This document shows positions 43,321 through 54,500 of a stretch of 64,000 nt of DNA, one piece after another. A program made the position numbers and the translations under genes. The notes under the pieces are model-generated. The model was not told the DNA's origin, searched no databases, and saw only the letters and a list, made by a program, of their open reading frames with translations. The stretch is from the NCBI GenBank assembly GCA_015501585.1, contig JADNRY010000093.1:1-64000 (forward strand), read 5' to 3'. The stretch is from Rhodocollybia butyracea. Its lineage: Eukaryota > Basidiomycota > Agaricomycetes > Agaricales > Omphalotaceae. Every line of letters begins with the position of its first letter. Within the stretch, counting starts at the first letter, position 1.

Positions 43321-43820
43321 AACATCAATCGAAGCCGTAAATAGTAAGTCTTTGTAATGTTTCACATGCGTGCTCACAGCCATCTGCAATATGTCGTTGA
43401 ATTCTGCGTAGTGGCGACAAGGATTAGTAGTTGCAGCTCGGCCCATCCGGGTCGACTGTCTACTGTGCGTACAAGTGGGAAAATTGAGGTTACCACAATT
43501 GCAAGTGATTTGCTTTTCTCTCTCACCATACCTCTTAATGCTGAACAGCCTCGTATCGCTCGAGAACAGGCGGAAGAAATATTTAACTAGTATGAACGTC
43601 TTTCTGATGAATGATCTGCCATTCTTCGACAAGGTCCCAATGCTTATGCGTTTACATAAATTTCAAAGAAGTTTATTGGAGCAAAGAGGAAGTTGGACGC
43701 GATACCTTTCCCTTGATTGAGCTGTGTGATTCATATCCATTGCCATACGCTGTTGTGTTTTGTTTCTCCAACTCATATGCTATTCTTCGTTAAACCATTT
43801 CCTGACCCACAGTTTCAATT

Positions 43821-45827
43821 TCATGGTTGACTATATTTTCCTCTTCCTTCATTATCCAAAAGTATGGCTGTCAGAACATGTATAGAAGGAGAATTGAAAC
43901 AAATACTCGCCGATTGGACATGTTCTCCCGAAGAGGGTGGACAGTAGGATGATCCGGGGCTGCAAAACTGGCATCGGCCGCAATAGTAGAACGTGGTGCA
44001 GTCTGGAAAGCCCACAAATGAGTGTGAGTGCTAGAGCCGTCACAGTCAACTACACACCTCAAATCTTAGATTTGACCCTAATACTATTTCTGATCTCTGT
44101 CCATCCCTGATGTACTCGCGCGCGTTGAGATTGGCAAGGACAGTGTTGCAATACAGCGGGCAGAGAAGATAGTAGATGGTTGCAAATGTCTGGGCACTGC
44201 CAACAAGTGACTGAAGATATACATGAGCTCATTCAAAGTTAAGCAGGAAACCTAGAGATTCACACTCACCCCAACAAGAGCTGCTAGAGCAACAGATGCT
44301 GTCCAGAATCCAGAGTTTATGGTCAAAGTAATCAGTCGGACAATCATCGCATGCGACCTGGTGGGAAATATTGAGTATATGCGAGTTACAGTACACAGTA
44401 AAGTAGGACACTACCCGACAGCTCCCTTTGACTCCTTGTAAAGCCAATATGTCATGCAAGCAGCAAGCCCAGCGTCAATAGCGACAGGTAATGCATTAAA
44501 CGCGACTGCCGGACCCTATGTAATTCAGTGTAGTAATCCCCACATCAGACAATCAACATAGATTCGCCAGGAAAAGAATACGAACTTGAATCAACGACAT
44601 GATTGTTGATTGCGACTGGTTTGGTAGCTTGGTGTGCGTATTGATGATGCTAGTAGATGTAGATCAGCACTCCATACATGTATGAAAAATATGACATAGT
44701 ACTTACATGATATGAATAGCAACTGGAAGGACAGTGAGCACCTTTGCAGTCACATTTTTGAAAGTTATATCAAAACACTTACTTGCTTCTACAACTGAAT
44801 GGCGGGTGAGTGTCAACAACACTCAACATGCAAAAGAGCGCTCACCCAGTTGCCCAATGATCAAAGGGAGCTTTTTGAGATTCCAAATGAATCAGGTCAT
44901 TATCCATGTGCAAGTTTCATCGTACTCACAAATATGATAGGAAACACCAACCGCCTGCTGGTGACTATTTGGGAATAAGTTTGAGATAGTTCAGATGCAA
45001 AGATACAAGAAAAGTTATGCACATATATAAAGGCGATATGTAAAGAAGCATTGGGCTACCAATGCGGAGAAAGCCTAAAGCTGGAAATTTAGCCAGATGA
45101 CTCCAGCATCAAAATATGCTACATACTGTCATCAAACTCTGGACCTTAAAAAGGACCATCCAATTGTAATCTCAGTGGCTAAAGTATAGACAAGCGACAT
45201 ACAGAAGTCTCTCTAACATGCAAAAATTGTCAGTATTAGACCATATGTATATAAGAATTGAAGAAACTAACATTGGATCACGCGGCTCGAATACTGCGGG
45301 ATTTCCCAGGATGTGATCAGGATAAAATACTCTGAGGTAGAATTGAGAGATGAAGAGGATGAAGAGTCATTGAGAAAAACTGCTTACCTGGTTGAATGAC
45401 ACAGGGAGCGCGACTGTCAACATGGACCTGGAATTTCTGGCATGAACCTAGTAAATGTATTGCATCTTACTGGAATAGCTTACCATAATACTATGACCTA
45501 TGTTTTCCTTGCTCAAAAGTGATTCAGATGAGTGATTACGAGAGTATACATACCAGGATTTTGAAGATAGCCTTGTCTTTAGGATAACTGACCAAGCGTA
45601 GTAAGGACGGTAGTAATTTGTATCCTGTTATCCGACGTACTGGATGAAATAAGTAAATCTGTCAAGGCATTAGTGGCCGATCCATGGAGGCAAATAGAAA
45701 ATCGTTCGCACATCTGTATGCACGAGATCCCCCACAATGCTGAAACGATCTGTGTGGAAATGTACATTGAGCCATAGATCTCATTGAGATCAAGAGCTAA
45801 ACATGGGGAAGAGGTAGAGGTAGACAT
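43821..45827 (-). CDS. DUF6534-type multi-pass membrane protein, unit 4
   Basis: Starts at 45827 (MSTSTSSPCLALDLNEIYGS, then MYISTQIVSALWGISCIQ). The exon around 45050-45110 carries the QCFFTYRLY-type segment. The stretch 44290-44360 encodes the MIVRLITLTINSGFWTAS-like helix, and 44110-44200 the YCNTVLANLNARE end. The tail reads LDNEGRGKYSQP. Exon positions agree with units 1-3. It is adjacent to the only intact PTP copy, so this unit is the best candidate for a functional pair. Confidence 0.72.
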
Positions 45828-47451
45828 GTTTATCGCTTACGAGAAACCTTAGGTCTCGAGTACTTAAAATCGAGGGCCAACATCGCTACGAAATTCTATG
45901 CTGCTCTTAAGTATAGCGGACAATCCTTGTTTCCTTACTCCACTAATAGTTCTACCAGATCTTCCAGAGCTGCCACCTACCTTGAGACCAGCGAGCAGAA
46001 AATTTTGATAAGATCGATGCAGATTGATAGATGCAAAACTCTGCTCTACAATGGAACAGAACAGTTTGATGTCCCGGGCCCCATAACTTTTCTAAAGGAG
46101 GGTCGCTTTAGTCAGTGGTTGGTTGCTCAATTCATAGCACCAAGCTAAACTTACTTCGGTTTAGGTCCTTGCTACCATCTCTGTCCTAGTCCTGCAGTTT
46201 ACTTTCTCTTTGGGAGTCGAGCTCGCTGCCACCTGTGGGACCGCCATTTCCGTTATGGGAACCGAAATGGGAATGCATCTGTCCAATCTGGGAGTGACAC
46301 AGGTTGCGATTCAACAACTGGAACCATGTGCTGGACTACAGCCGAACAGGAAAGTTCTCTCCATCTTTGTTGGCATACGGAAAGTGCACACGCTGGCCCC
46401 ACTTCCTCGAATACCTGCGGTACCAAGTGACTCAGAGGTATAGAATTAGTTGGTAATAATACAAGCAGTAGAAAGGATTTCTAGTTTCAACCGAAAAGCC
46501 ACTGTTGATTTGTGATACAGTGATTTGCATTGATCGTCTGAGAGATCTGGAAAGCGGGCGAGGCAAGGGGCGAGGTTGCGGAGGGTGGCAGGCAAGAAAT
46601 TTTTTGAATGAATTTCGAGATGAAAGCAAAAGTTGCGCGCGCAGGGTAAAAAGGTTGTGAGCTGAGTGAGGCCCATGAAACTCGAACTTGCACTTGTAAT
46701 ACTACTTGGACATTATTACAGTACGACGGGGGATTTCAATGTGATGCAGGCGCCACCGGAGTTACCGGTTCTTGCATCCATCTAAGCTCGAAGGACCATC
46801 ATTGTTGATTAAGCTTCAAGTTATGTAGGAGTCGATCTCGGACATACGCTTCGTATGCAGGCAGTGCCTGAAAAAAGATGATCAAGTCAATGCTTGTTAA
46901 TTATAAGTAACCTAGCTTCAAGGCTTGCTCTGCAGCGCTCTGTCGCAAATTCGTCTTAAGACTCGGAGTTCCATGAGCGACAGCGTTCCAGAAATGAGTG
47001 AACAGTCCCCTCTAGACGGACTCATTAAACACTGATGGTTGATACCGACAAGTAGTTACCCATATGCAGGGTGAAGATTTACCAGACAATGTAGCCCACT
47101 GTTCTCGATGAAACAGGTGATGGAACATTGGAACTTGCACATGTTCCCAGTTGTGTAGCAACGATTTTCTCGTCCAGACGATTGATGACGCAGTTCAGGG
47201 GGTGTGAATGGTAGTCGAGGTTATCCTGGCATCCTCGGATCGCTGAGCTGAGGATAATGATTCGTTCGTCTGGATACAAGTCAAAGTACCATCCTTGCTG
47301 TAGTATTCCCTCGCAAGAATAGTAGACAAGACCTAGATGCCAATTTCATGACTGTAGTATCATAAGACTCGAACCAGGCTAATAAATCGTGTATCCAGGG
47401 TTGGAATAAGCACAGGTTCCAAAGTATTACATCCCGATCCTTACACCCCTC
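45828..47451. other. Intergenic region between DUF6534 and PTP, unit 4
   Basis: Related to 29185-30479. Short frames (46210-46443 and others) are not shared with unit 3. I see no gene. Promoter of DUF6534 unit 4 is expected at the left edge. Confidence 0.5.
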
Positions 47452-48798
47452 TCATCTCATTCTATCCCTCCGCTCAACATACGCTCCGACCAGCATCTCA
47501 TACACCAAAACTGCCTGTTCCGGTCTCTCTACCATTCCCGCACGTTGCTCTCTCAAAGAATCAATTTCGCACGCGACGAGGTCGTCAGATAAGGAAGACG
47601 GAAAGGGAGGTAGAGGTGATGATGATAAGGGAGAGTCGTCGTCGTCATCGTCGTCGTTATCGCCCTCGTCTTTAGCATCTTGGGCGGCTTCAGCGGCAGT
47701 GGAAGAGGACGTCGACTTGGATGGAGAAGAACTCGGATGCGATGGGGCTGGAGAAGGTAAAAAACCTGCATGTCTTAACAAGCTGCTGATCGCAATGAAA
47801 GAGCCTGTGCGGCCTATCCCGGCGGAACACCCAACAACGATGGGGGGATCGAGATCGTCTGGGGTATTGTTGTTGGTATTATGACGAGGATGGATCGGAG
47901 CAGACCGATTGACCTGATCTACGAGACGAACGAACTCGAATAAAGCTGCCCGGTCTGAAGGAGACGGTACAGACTGGTCTGGCCAAGCCATGAAGAGTAA
48001 GTGGGTGAATATAGTGGGTTTGGGTACAGATGCCTCCTTTGGTGAATCTGTCCCGTAATCATCTTCAGAGTCCGATCCGGGGGTAGTAGGATCATCGGAG
48101 GACGACGTATCCTCTACAACAGGTCTAACCTCCACAATACTCTTAACACAACGCGCGTTCGGCAATTTCTCCTGTGCAAGCAATGTTACTTTCAACTTTC
48201 GGATCGGGGACGAGGGATCTGAAGGCGAGTCGGAGACGATTATCATTGTCTGACCGATGATATCAGGAAAGTATGGATTGGCTTTTCGTCTACCGGATTC
48301 GATGCTTTGAGTTAACTGGACCACGGTACGGGGATGCGATGCGCTATGTGATTTCGATTCCGGAGGGTATACATCATCATCGAGCAAAAGACTCAAGAAT
48401 GTATAGGTTGTATTTTGCAATGGAGCCTGTGAAGCGATCCACCATCGTTTACCATACTTTTCCTGTACCCAATTCGCATTGAGATAGGCTTCGCTACTGC
48501 CAGTACCAGCCCCACGGCCTTTGACAGTAACACGCGTCCTATCATATGGAATTACATTCATGTAGCGATTTCGTTGCATATTTTCCTGCGACAATCCAGA
48601 AAGAATAGAATAGTACTTTGAAGGGTCGGAATTGTGGAAATGACTGGCTGCATTGCGAGCTGATTTGAATGATTCTGCTCGAACTTTGACGCGCGCGCTT
48701 TCGCGCTCATCTAGAGCTGAGAGGGCGGCCTGGACATGAGGAGTTGTGTAGGCAGCTTGGAGCCATGCAGGAACATAAACGAGATGAGAAGAAGACAT
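47452..48798 (-). CDS. Protein tyrosine phosphatase, unit 4 (intact, single exon)
   Basis: There are 448 residues from MSSSHLVYVPAWLQAAYTTP; a Met ten codons upstream is not conserved in unit 3. Classical PTP landmarks in order: NRYMNVIPYDR (about 77-87), EAYLNANWVQEKYGKRWW (103-120), acidic/Ser insert (230-255), WPD loop FMAWPDQSVPS with acid Asp274, signature VVGCSAGIGRTGSF with nucleophile Cys324 and Arg330, a Ser/Asp-rich insert with a run of seven Asp (350-400), and Q loop LREQRAGMVERPEQAVLVYE with Gln428. It would remove phosphate from phosphotyrosine, probably in the cytosol (no signal or TM). The His normally before the catalytic Cys is Gly. A 42-bp in-frame deletion removes a KETGVVQST segment present in unit 3. 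Confidence 0.9.
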   Translation of the reverse strand: MSSSHLVYVPAWLQAAYTTPHVQAALSALDERESARVKVRAESFKSARNAASHFHNSDPSKYYSILSGLSQENMQRNRYMNVIPYDRTRVTVKGRGAGTGSSEAYLNANWVQEKYGKRWWIASQAPLQNTTYTFLSLLLDDDVYPPESKSHSASHPRTVVQLTQSIESGRRKANPYFPDIIGQTMIIVSDSPSDPSSPIRKLKVTLLAQEKLPNARCVKSIVEVRPVVEDTSSSDDPTTPGSDSEDDYGTDSPKEASVPKPTIFTHLLFMAWPDQSVPSPSDRAALFEFVRLVDQVNRSAPIHPRHNTNNNTPDDLDPPIVVGCSAGIGRTGSFIAISSLLRHAGFLPSPAPSHPSSSPSKSTSSSTAAEAAQDAKDEGDNDDDDDDDSPLSSSPLPPFPSSLSDDLVACEIDSLREQRAGMVERPEQAVLVYEMLVGAYVERRDRMR

Positions 48799-48876
48799 GA
48801 AGCCATACTTATGCCGATATGCTGACACAGCCGGTATCTACGCTCCGGTGTCCCGTAAAAAGGGGTAGTTTATAAC

Positions 48877-49728
48877 ATGGCGCACCTCATTCGCGCAGCC
48901 AAGTCAGCTAGTCGCTGGACCACTAACGAGCTCTGTGCCTTCAACATTGTTATCCAAGATGTCGATCACACAACGTTTTTGGCAAGCCCAAGCTACATGC
49001 AACTACCGTTTCTCCGGTAATCCTCAACAACATAACCCGGCCTGCTGAAGGAGTCCGATTCACTGAAAACGAACGTCTCTTCTTTGATTATCTCGACTAC
49101 GTCAACCCTGCGCGAAGGGCCCAGCTCACGATTTTATTCACCATCTTCTCTTAATGCTCCGCTTTCAACACAACGAAAAAACGCTTACCGTGCCAAGGCC
49201 CATGCCTTTACGATGTGTGGTGCTCGTGTGCCGGCGAAAAGCAATGTCGCTATCTATCGTAGGGTGAAGGAGGCCCCAAACGAGTATCCAAAAGACTTGG
49301 AGTACTTGCTTATGGTCAAAGCAGCCAAGGTGATCTCTTGCTAAATAGTTTTTCAGAAATTGGCATGGACCTAACAAATTCCCAGATCCGTCCAAGAGCC
49401 TATGAACCAGTCCCGCAAATGATTGCTGAAATAATTGCTGCATTTGTGGAGAACAATCGATTTGTCAGCATCCTCTGCTTCAGCAAAGGATACTTGCTAT
49501 TACTATGGTTGGACCACGCCCAATCTTCTACAAGGTCCCAGTTACTCAAGATTGGTTTCCTCTCTCTCAACGGGGAAATACCCATTACAGCCTACCATCG
49601 TTGAAAGACTTGTGCCTCCCGTTGTGGACAAAGCAGCATATATGATCCATGGCATGAATCCTTTGCCAGATCGTCACGTTGTCTTTCAGTGCCTGAGTCC
49701 TTCCGAGCGCTGCTGGATGGCTCAGTAG
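48877..49728 (+). pseudogene. MAHL-family paralogue, degraded
   Basis: Starts MAHLIRAAKSASRWTTNELC and ends near the codons for ...LLDGSVV-like sequence at 49728. Frames shift at about 49000, 49130 and 49500. The two halves still match the intact copy at 39250-40075 (FTMCGARVPAKSNVAIY, PVPQMIAEIIAAFVENNR, AAYMIHGMNPLPDRHVVFQC). It is divergent to the PTP gene, 78 bp from its start. Confidence 0.85.
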
Positions 49729-50087
49729 TCTGATCGATTCCTCGCTTTTGCTTTTAGTAAAAGCTCGTGTTGTTGCACCCAGCATGGACTGGAACGACTT
49801 CACCACTACATCTCTCTTATATAACTTTTCAATTTTCTTTCTCTTTCCCTCAATTACATTATAGGCATATAGTACATTTAGCACATACGATAACTATCTA
49901 TTACAGTCATTCGCAACTGTGGCTTTACTTACTAGCGAAGATCTTGCTAAGGTCATCGAAGAAAATGGAAATTCCCCCAGCGGCATGACTGTTGTCTGTC
50001 GACGATCCTGACTTGGCTACCCAGATGAGTTGATATGGTAGTACGCAGGCTAAATACACGAGCTCTTATACAATTCATTACACTGAA
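49729..50087. other. Boundary between repeat block and conserved genes
   Basis: No gene seen. It carries the 3' flank of SCD6 and the tail of the degraded MAHL copy. Confidence 0.5.
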
Positions 50088-51326
50088 CTAAGCATCTACT
50101 CCAGCAGTAGTTACAACTGCAGCATTCGGCGGACCTCGACTGTCAAAACGCCTTCCTCGACCTGGACCGCCCATTCCTCGTGTGCCCCGTCCCCTTCCTC
50201 CTCCTCCGCGTCCACCTCTGATATTAGATATTCCACCTCCAACATATCCCCCCGGACGCATTCCCCCATGTCCAACACGCCCAGGCTCACCAAAAGTCGC
50301 TACATTCTTCACACGCTCTTCCTCCCGCCTCGCACGAGCATGCTGTGCTCCATTCATGCCATTTGCGCCGCCACCACGAGGACGCGCACTCCCTCCCCCA
50401 CCTTGTCCCGGCGTCAACAGGTCAAAGAACGATTTCGACGGATCGTACGCCTGCGATCCCTTTGGTGACTTTGCGCCGCTCGATTTCGACTTTGCCTTGC
50501 TCCCCTTGTCATCATCGTCGTTGCCTTCGTCTTCATCTTCGCCAGAAGAAGCAGAGGGAGTTCCAGAGTCGTTGTGGGCTTTGACGAACCTTTGGTTGGA
50601 GGTTTCGAAATCAAAATCTGTTGTGGGACTTTGAATTGCCCTGGGTTTCCTCCGCCGCGACGTCTGGATCCAGTAGCTGTAGTAGTTGCAGAAGATTGCT
50701 GGCCCTGGGAAACACGAAGGTCACCCAACGCACGCTCGACAGTCTCAAGCGAAGCCGTAGCAGTGTGTAAACGCTGGGCACGTGCAGCAGCAGCATTCCC
50801 GGCTGCGGCTGACGGTTGTTGTTGCGTGAACTGGTTGGCTGGCGCCTGCGAGGTTGTTTGCTGTGGGAACTGGGCTTGTTGTTGTTGTTGTTGCGGAGGC
50901 AAGGGATGCTGGGGTGGGAGTTGAGATGAAGCGCCAAGCACAGCCGGGTCATCGTGGACGCTGCGTCCTCTTGGAGGTTCCATAGCCTGGTCGACAGCAA
51001 GGTCTTTCACCTCGGACGCACGGAATATGATGTATTCGTACGGGTCTGGGACAGGTGGAATAAACTCTTGTGGTGGGCGCCGGGCTTCAGTGCCCATCGA
51101 GTACACTAAGAACATCAAAATAAGTTATTGTAAGGAAAAAGAACTGAAAAAACAAACCCTTCGACAACTGGATTGTACTCGCTGCTGGGTCAATTCCAGC
51201 AAGAATTCCACGGTACCGCACATCAGAGTGCGAAATAAGAGAAATGGGTTTCCTAGGAAAAAGACGCGTCAAGACCAGACGACCTTTTCTTTGCCCAAAA
51301 ACGTACCCTATGAAACTCAATGCCAT
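50088..51326 (-). CDS. SCD6: Scd6/Sum2 (LSm14 family) translation repressor
   Basis: Exon 1 is 51326-51307 (MALSFIG). The next exon gives KPISLISHSDVRYRGILAGI, DPAASTIQLSK, and the third starts VYSMGTEARRPP. The LSm14 domain (to about residue 80) ends YEYIIFRASEVKDL. Then come a Gln-rich low-complexity region, the FDF motif DFDFETSNQRF, an acidic stretch, the FFD box (YDPSKSFFDLLT), the TFG box (VKNVATFGEPG), and a C-terminal RGG/GRG-rich tail (GGRGGGGRGRGTRGMGG). The family represses translation through eIF4G and activates decapping in P-bodies. At about 50634 the frame changes: a one-base loss just before DFDFE, or an unusual 44-nt intron starting GTCGCG, is needed to join the halves. Confidence 0.9.
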
Positions 51327-51507
51327 CTTTAAAATCCGTCTTCTTCTCTTTTGGCTTCTTTTCAGTCAAGATACAGTCTTCAATTTGGGTGTTGGTTGGA
51401 CAAAGAGTCAAGCGGTAAGGGAACGTATGCCGTCACGTCACAATTTTTATTTATTTTGGGCGCTTATGAATCCTTACACGTTCTCTTATATTCCAAAACT
51501 TATATCC

Positions 51508-54500
51508 TCAAGTTACCTTGATAGGTTCGATATTCCAAAAACTCTCAGCGTACTCAAGAATCGCCCTATCCGAGCTGAATATACCCATCTATACAAGTCG
51601 CCTTCAGTTTCAAAAACAACCCCATTAGCAAGTACACTCACATTCGCCGTCGTCCGAATGGACTTTTTGATCCACTCGTCCTTGTTGAGATACGCTTCAT
51701 CTACCATCGCAAGAGCACCGATATCTACACATACGAGATTCAGACTCTGTACAAAACTCGAGAAAAGGTGAGAAAGGCGTACATGAATCAAAGTCCTCCG
51801 TAATAAGGTAATAGTCTCCTTGACGGATCGTGTTGAGCAAACTAAGAGCATTCATAAACATTGAGCCTCGCAGCAAACAAACGTATACGCACGGATCATA
51901 GACACTACCATCACCAAAAATGCCTCCAGATACCGCGTCTAGAACTTTTGCTAAGGCTGGGCATTTTTCTTCCACAGGAACAGGGTGGTACGTGTGCTGG
52001 TACCTCAAATCCTCGACAGCACTTGGCGGAAGATGTTAATCATGGTCAATATGACGACAGCAAAGAAAACTCACGGAGTCAAGTGGCCAAAGAAGACTAA
52101 TCAATGACCGGCCTCAGCTTTGAGACAAACAAGGACAAAAATATAATACGTACAGACGTTGTTTTCTCCCACAGCTTCTGCGATTTCAATGTTCGCGCCA
52201 TCTATAGAGAGGTGAGGGAGGTCCCGCAGCATATTAATCACAGCAACTCACCGACAGTACCGACCAACAGCCCTCCGTTCAAACAAAACTTCATGTTCGA
52301 TGTTCTGGCAACCAGTGAACCATCAGCATTCGATAAACCCAGTCCAGACGATATTTCTTACCCCGACGCTTCTGTACCCGCTGTACTGATATGCTGCGAT
52401 ATATCAGAAGAAGGAATAAGCACCTCAGCCAAAGACACAGAGTAATCAGGAAGGAAGTAAACAGTGAGTAGGTCGCGAGTTTCGGGGTCAGCGTTGATAA
52501 TTCTGGCAGCATTAACAATCAGGCGAATTGTCTGTTCATTCAGCGATGAGCACTTTTTCGAATGAATTTGTTCGTTCATACCAGCTTTGCAATGTAATCT
52601 GGATATCAGACTGATATTAGCTCTGGCTACATAATAAGGCGCCAAGGAAGACTTACATCCAGGAGCAGCTTTACCAGCGAAGAAAACAACTCGAGGGTTG
52701 ACTTTCTTCCGTTCTGCGGCAGACATTTGCTTCAACGCTAAGTATCTCTAGAATCATAAAAGAGAAATATGAGAATCTATGCTCATCGTCGAGAGCTGAA
52801 ACACACGTGGATTACTCCGAGGATATTGAGGGTTTGTCGCTGGTGAACAAAAATTGGATCAAGAAATTTTCTGCGTCTTCTGGTGAAAGCACCTACTTTG
52901 TACTCGTGAAGACGCTGTACCATTCTAATCAGTACTCCATCAACTCTCAAGCAGGTGTGTAGACTAACTTTGATCTGCACGTCAAACATTGCATTCGTGT
53001 TGACTGTCAGGCCCAACGTCGTTTGCACATGGTGCGCCAGTCTCTCCTTGTTGCGTTGCTTGATCGCTGCCCATTCCTTGCGGAAAGCAGCGTCTTCGGC
53101 AAAAGGTAGCAATTTCTTTAACATGTCAAGGTTTTTCAGCCATACGCTTTTATCGACCTTGAGAGTCTTGCTGATTAGAGCGCTTAGCTCTGGATTACAC
53201 TGTGAATACATGAATATGAACAGCCATCTCTTGACTTTTCCGGGAGCCTACCTGATCGAGCCATCTACGGGGAGTTACTGGAGCAAAAGATAAGCAAAAG
53301 GGTCAGGGCAGAAGATACATTGGCTCACTTCCGTTTGTAACGTTGCTGAACCTACATGATCTGTGTCAGTATATATCGAGTGTATGAAGTTGAGTATCAT
53401 ACTTGCTGGGACCCTCAAACTCGACAAAGTCTTTGAGAATGGTTGTCTTCACAAGTTCACTGTGGAGCTATCGACGCAACCATCAGACAATGTATCGGAT
53501 TGTCGCTCTAGACGTACTTCAGCAACACCGTTGACTTTACGACTTCCTGCGAGGTAAAATCATTTACAGATATGGGAAACTCCAAAGAAAGGGAAACTAA
53601 CCGATACACGCGAGGTGTGCCATTCGGACTTGCTTGGGGTATCCCTCTATACAAGAGATGAGTGGTGTAGGTAACGCCAAAATCTGGGAACGTACCTTCG
53701 ATCAAGGACATCCGTGCGAGTCTCTCTCTGTCTCCTGGGTACTTCCTTTCGACGGCTTCAAAGAGAGGTCAGTAACAACCAGGTAGCAATAAATAGATAT
53801 ATACCTTGCAGGAAAAACCTTTTCAAAGGTCGTCAGTCAATACTTGAACATGGTATGACAGTGAAACACGTACAAATTCTAGTCAAACACGAGCCTTGTC
53901 AGCTCTCCGGGATAAGTAAAACTGATAGCAACTCACAATATCATAAATTATCTGCATGTGTCTACAGATAGTTCAACATTCGTTTTGTACATATGATATC
54001 ATGTAAAGTTGACGAACCTCGGTAACAAGTTCTCCATGAGAGGAACTGGCCATTTCTCCAGAGCTTCCTACAGCAAGACTTTAGCACCTACAGGTATAAG
54101 GAGAAGACGATCCCTTACAGGAAGAACCGTATGGTTGGTATAAAATACCGTGTTGGTAACGATTTTCCACGCTTGGCCCCAAGGAAGTTCTTCTTCATCA
54201 ACAAGGATTCGCATGAGCTCTGGAATGGCAAGGGTCGGATGCGTCTAGGAAAAGTGTTAACCTGGATGGAATAAGCATGACCAAACCTTACATCGTTTAA
54301 TTGTATAGCAACATCTAGAAGTAGAAGGTTCGATAGAAAGTATGAAGCAGAAGTAATGATACACTCACAATCAGGGAACTCAGTGATTGGTTTCCCGATG
54401 TTCTTGAACCTACGAACAATGTCTGCAAGACTTGCAGCAGTCCAGAAACTAGCAAATAGTTTGATGAGTATATCTGGTTTGTACCAATTTCTTAGCACGT

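Noticed and set aside
50182..50634. 150-codon Pro/Arg-rich plus-strand ORF
   Set aside because: It is the antisense of the RGG-rich tail of SCD6.
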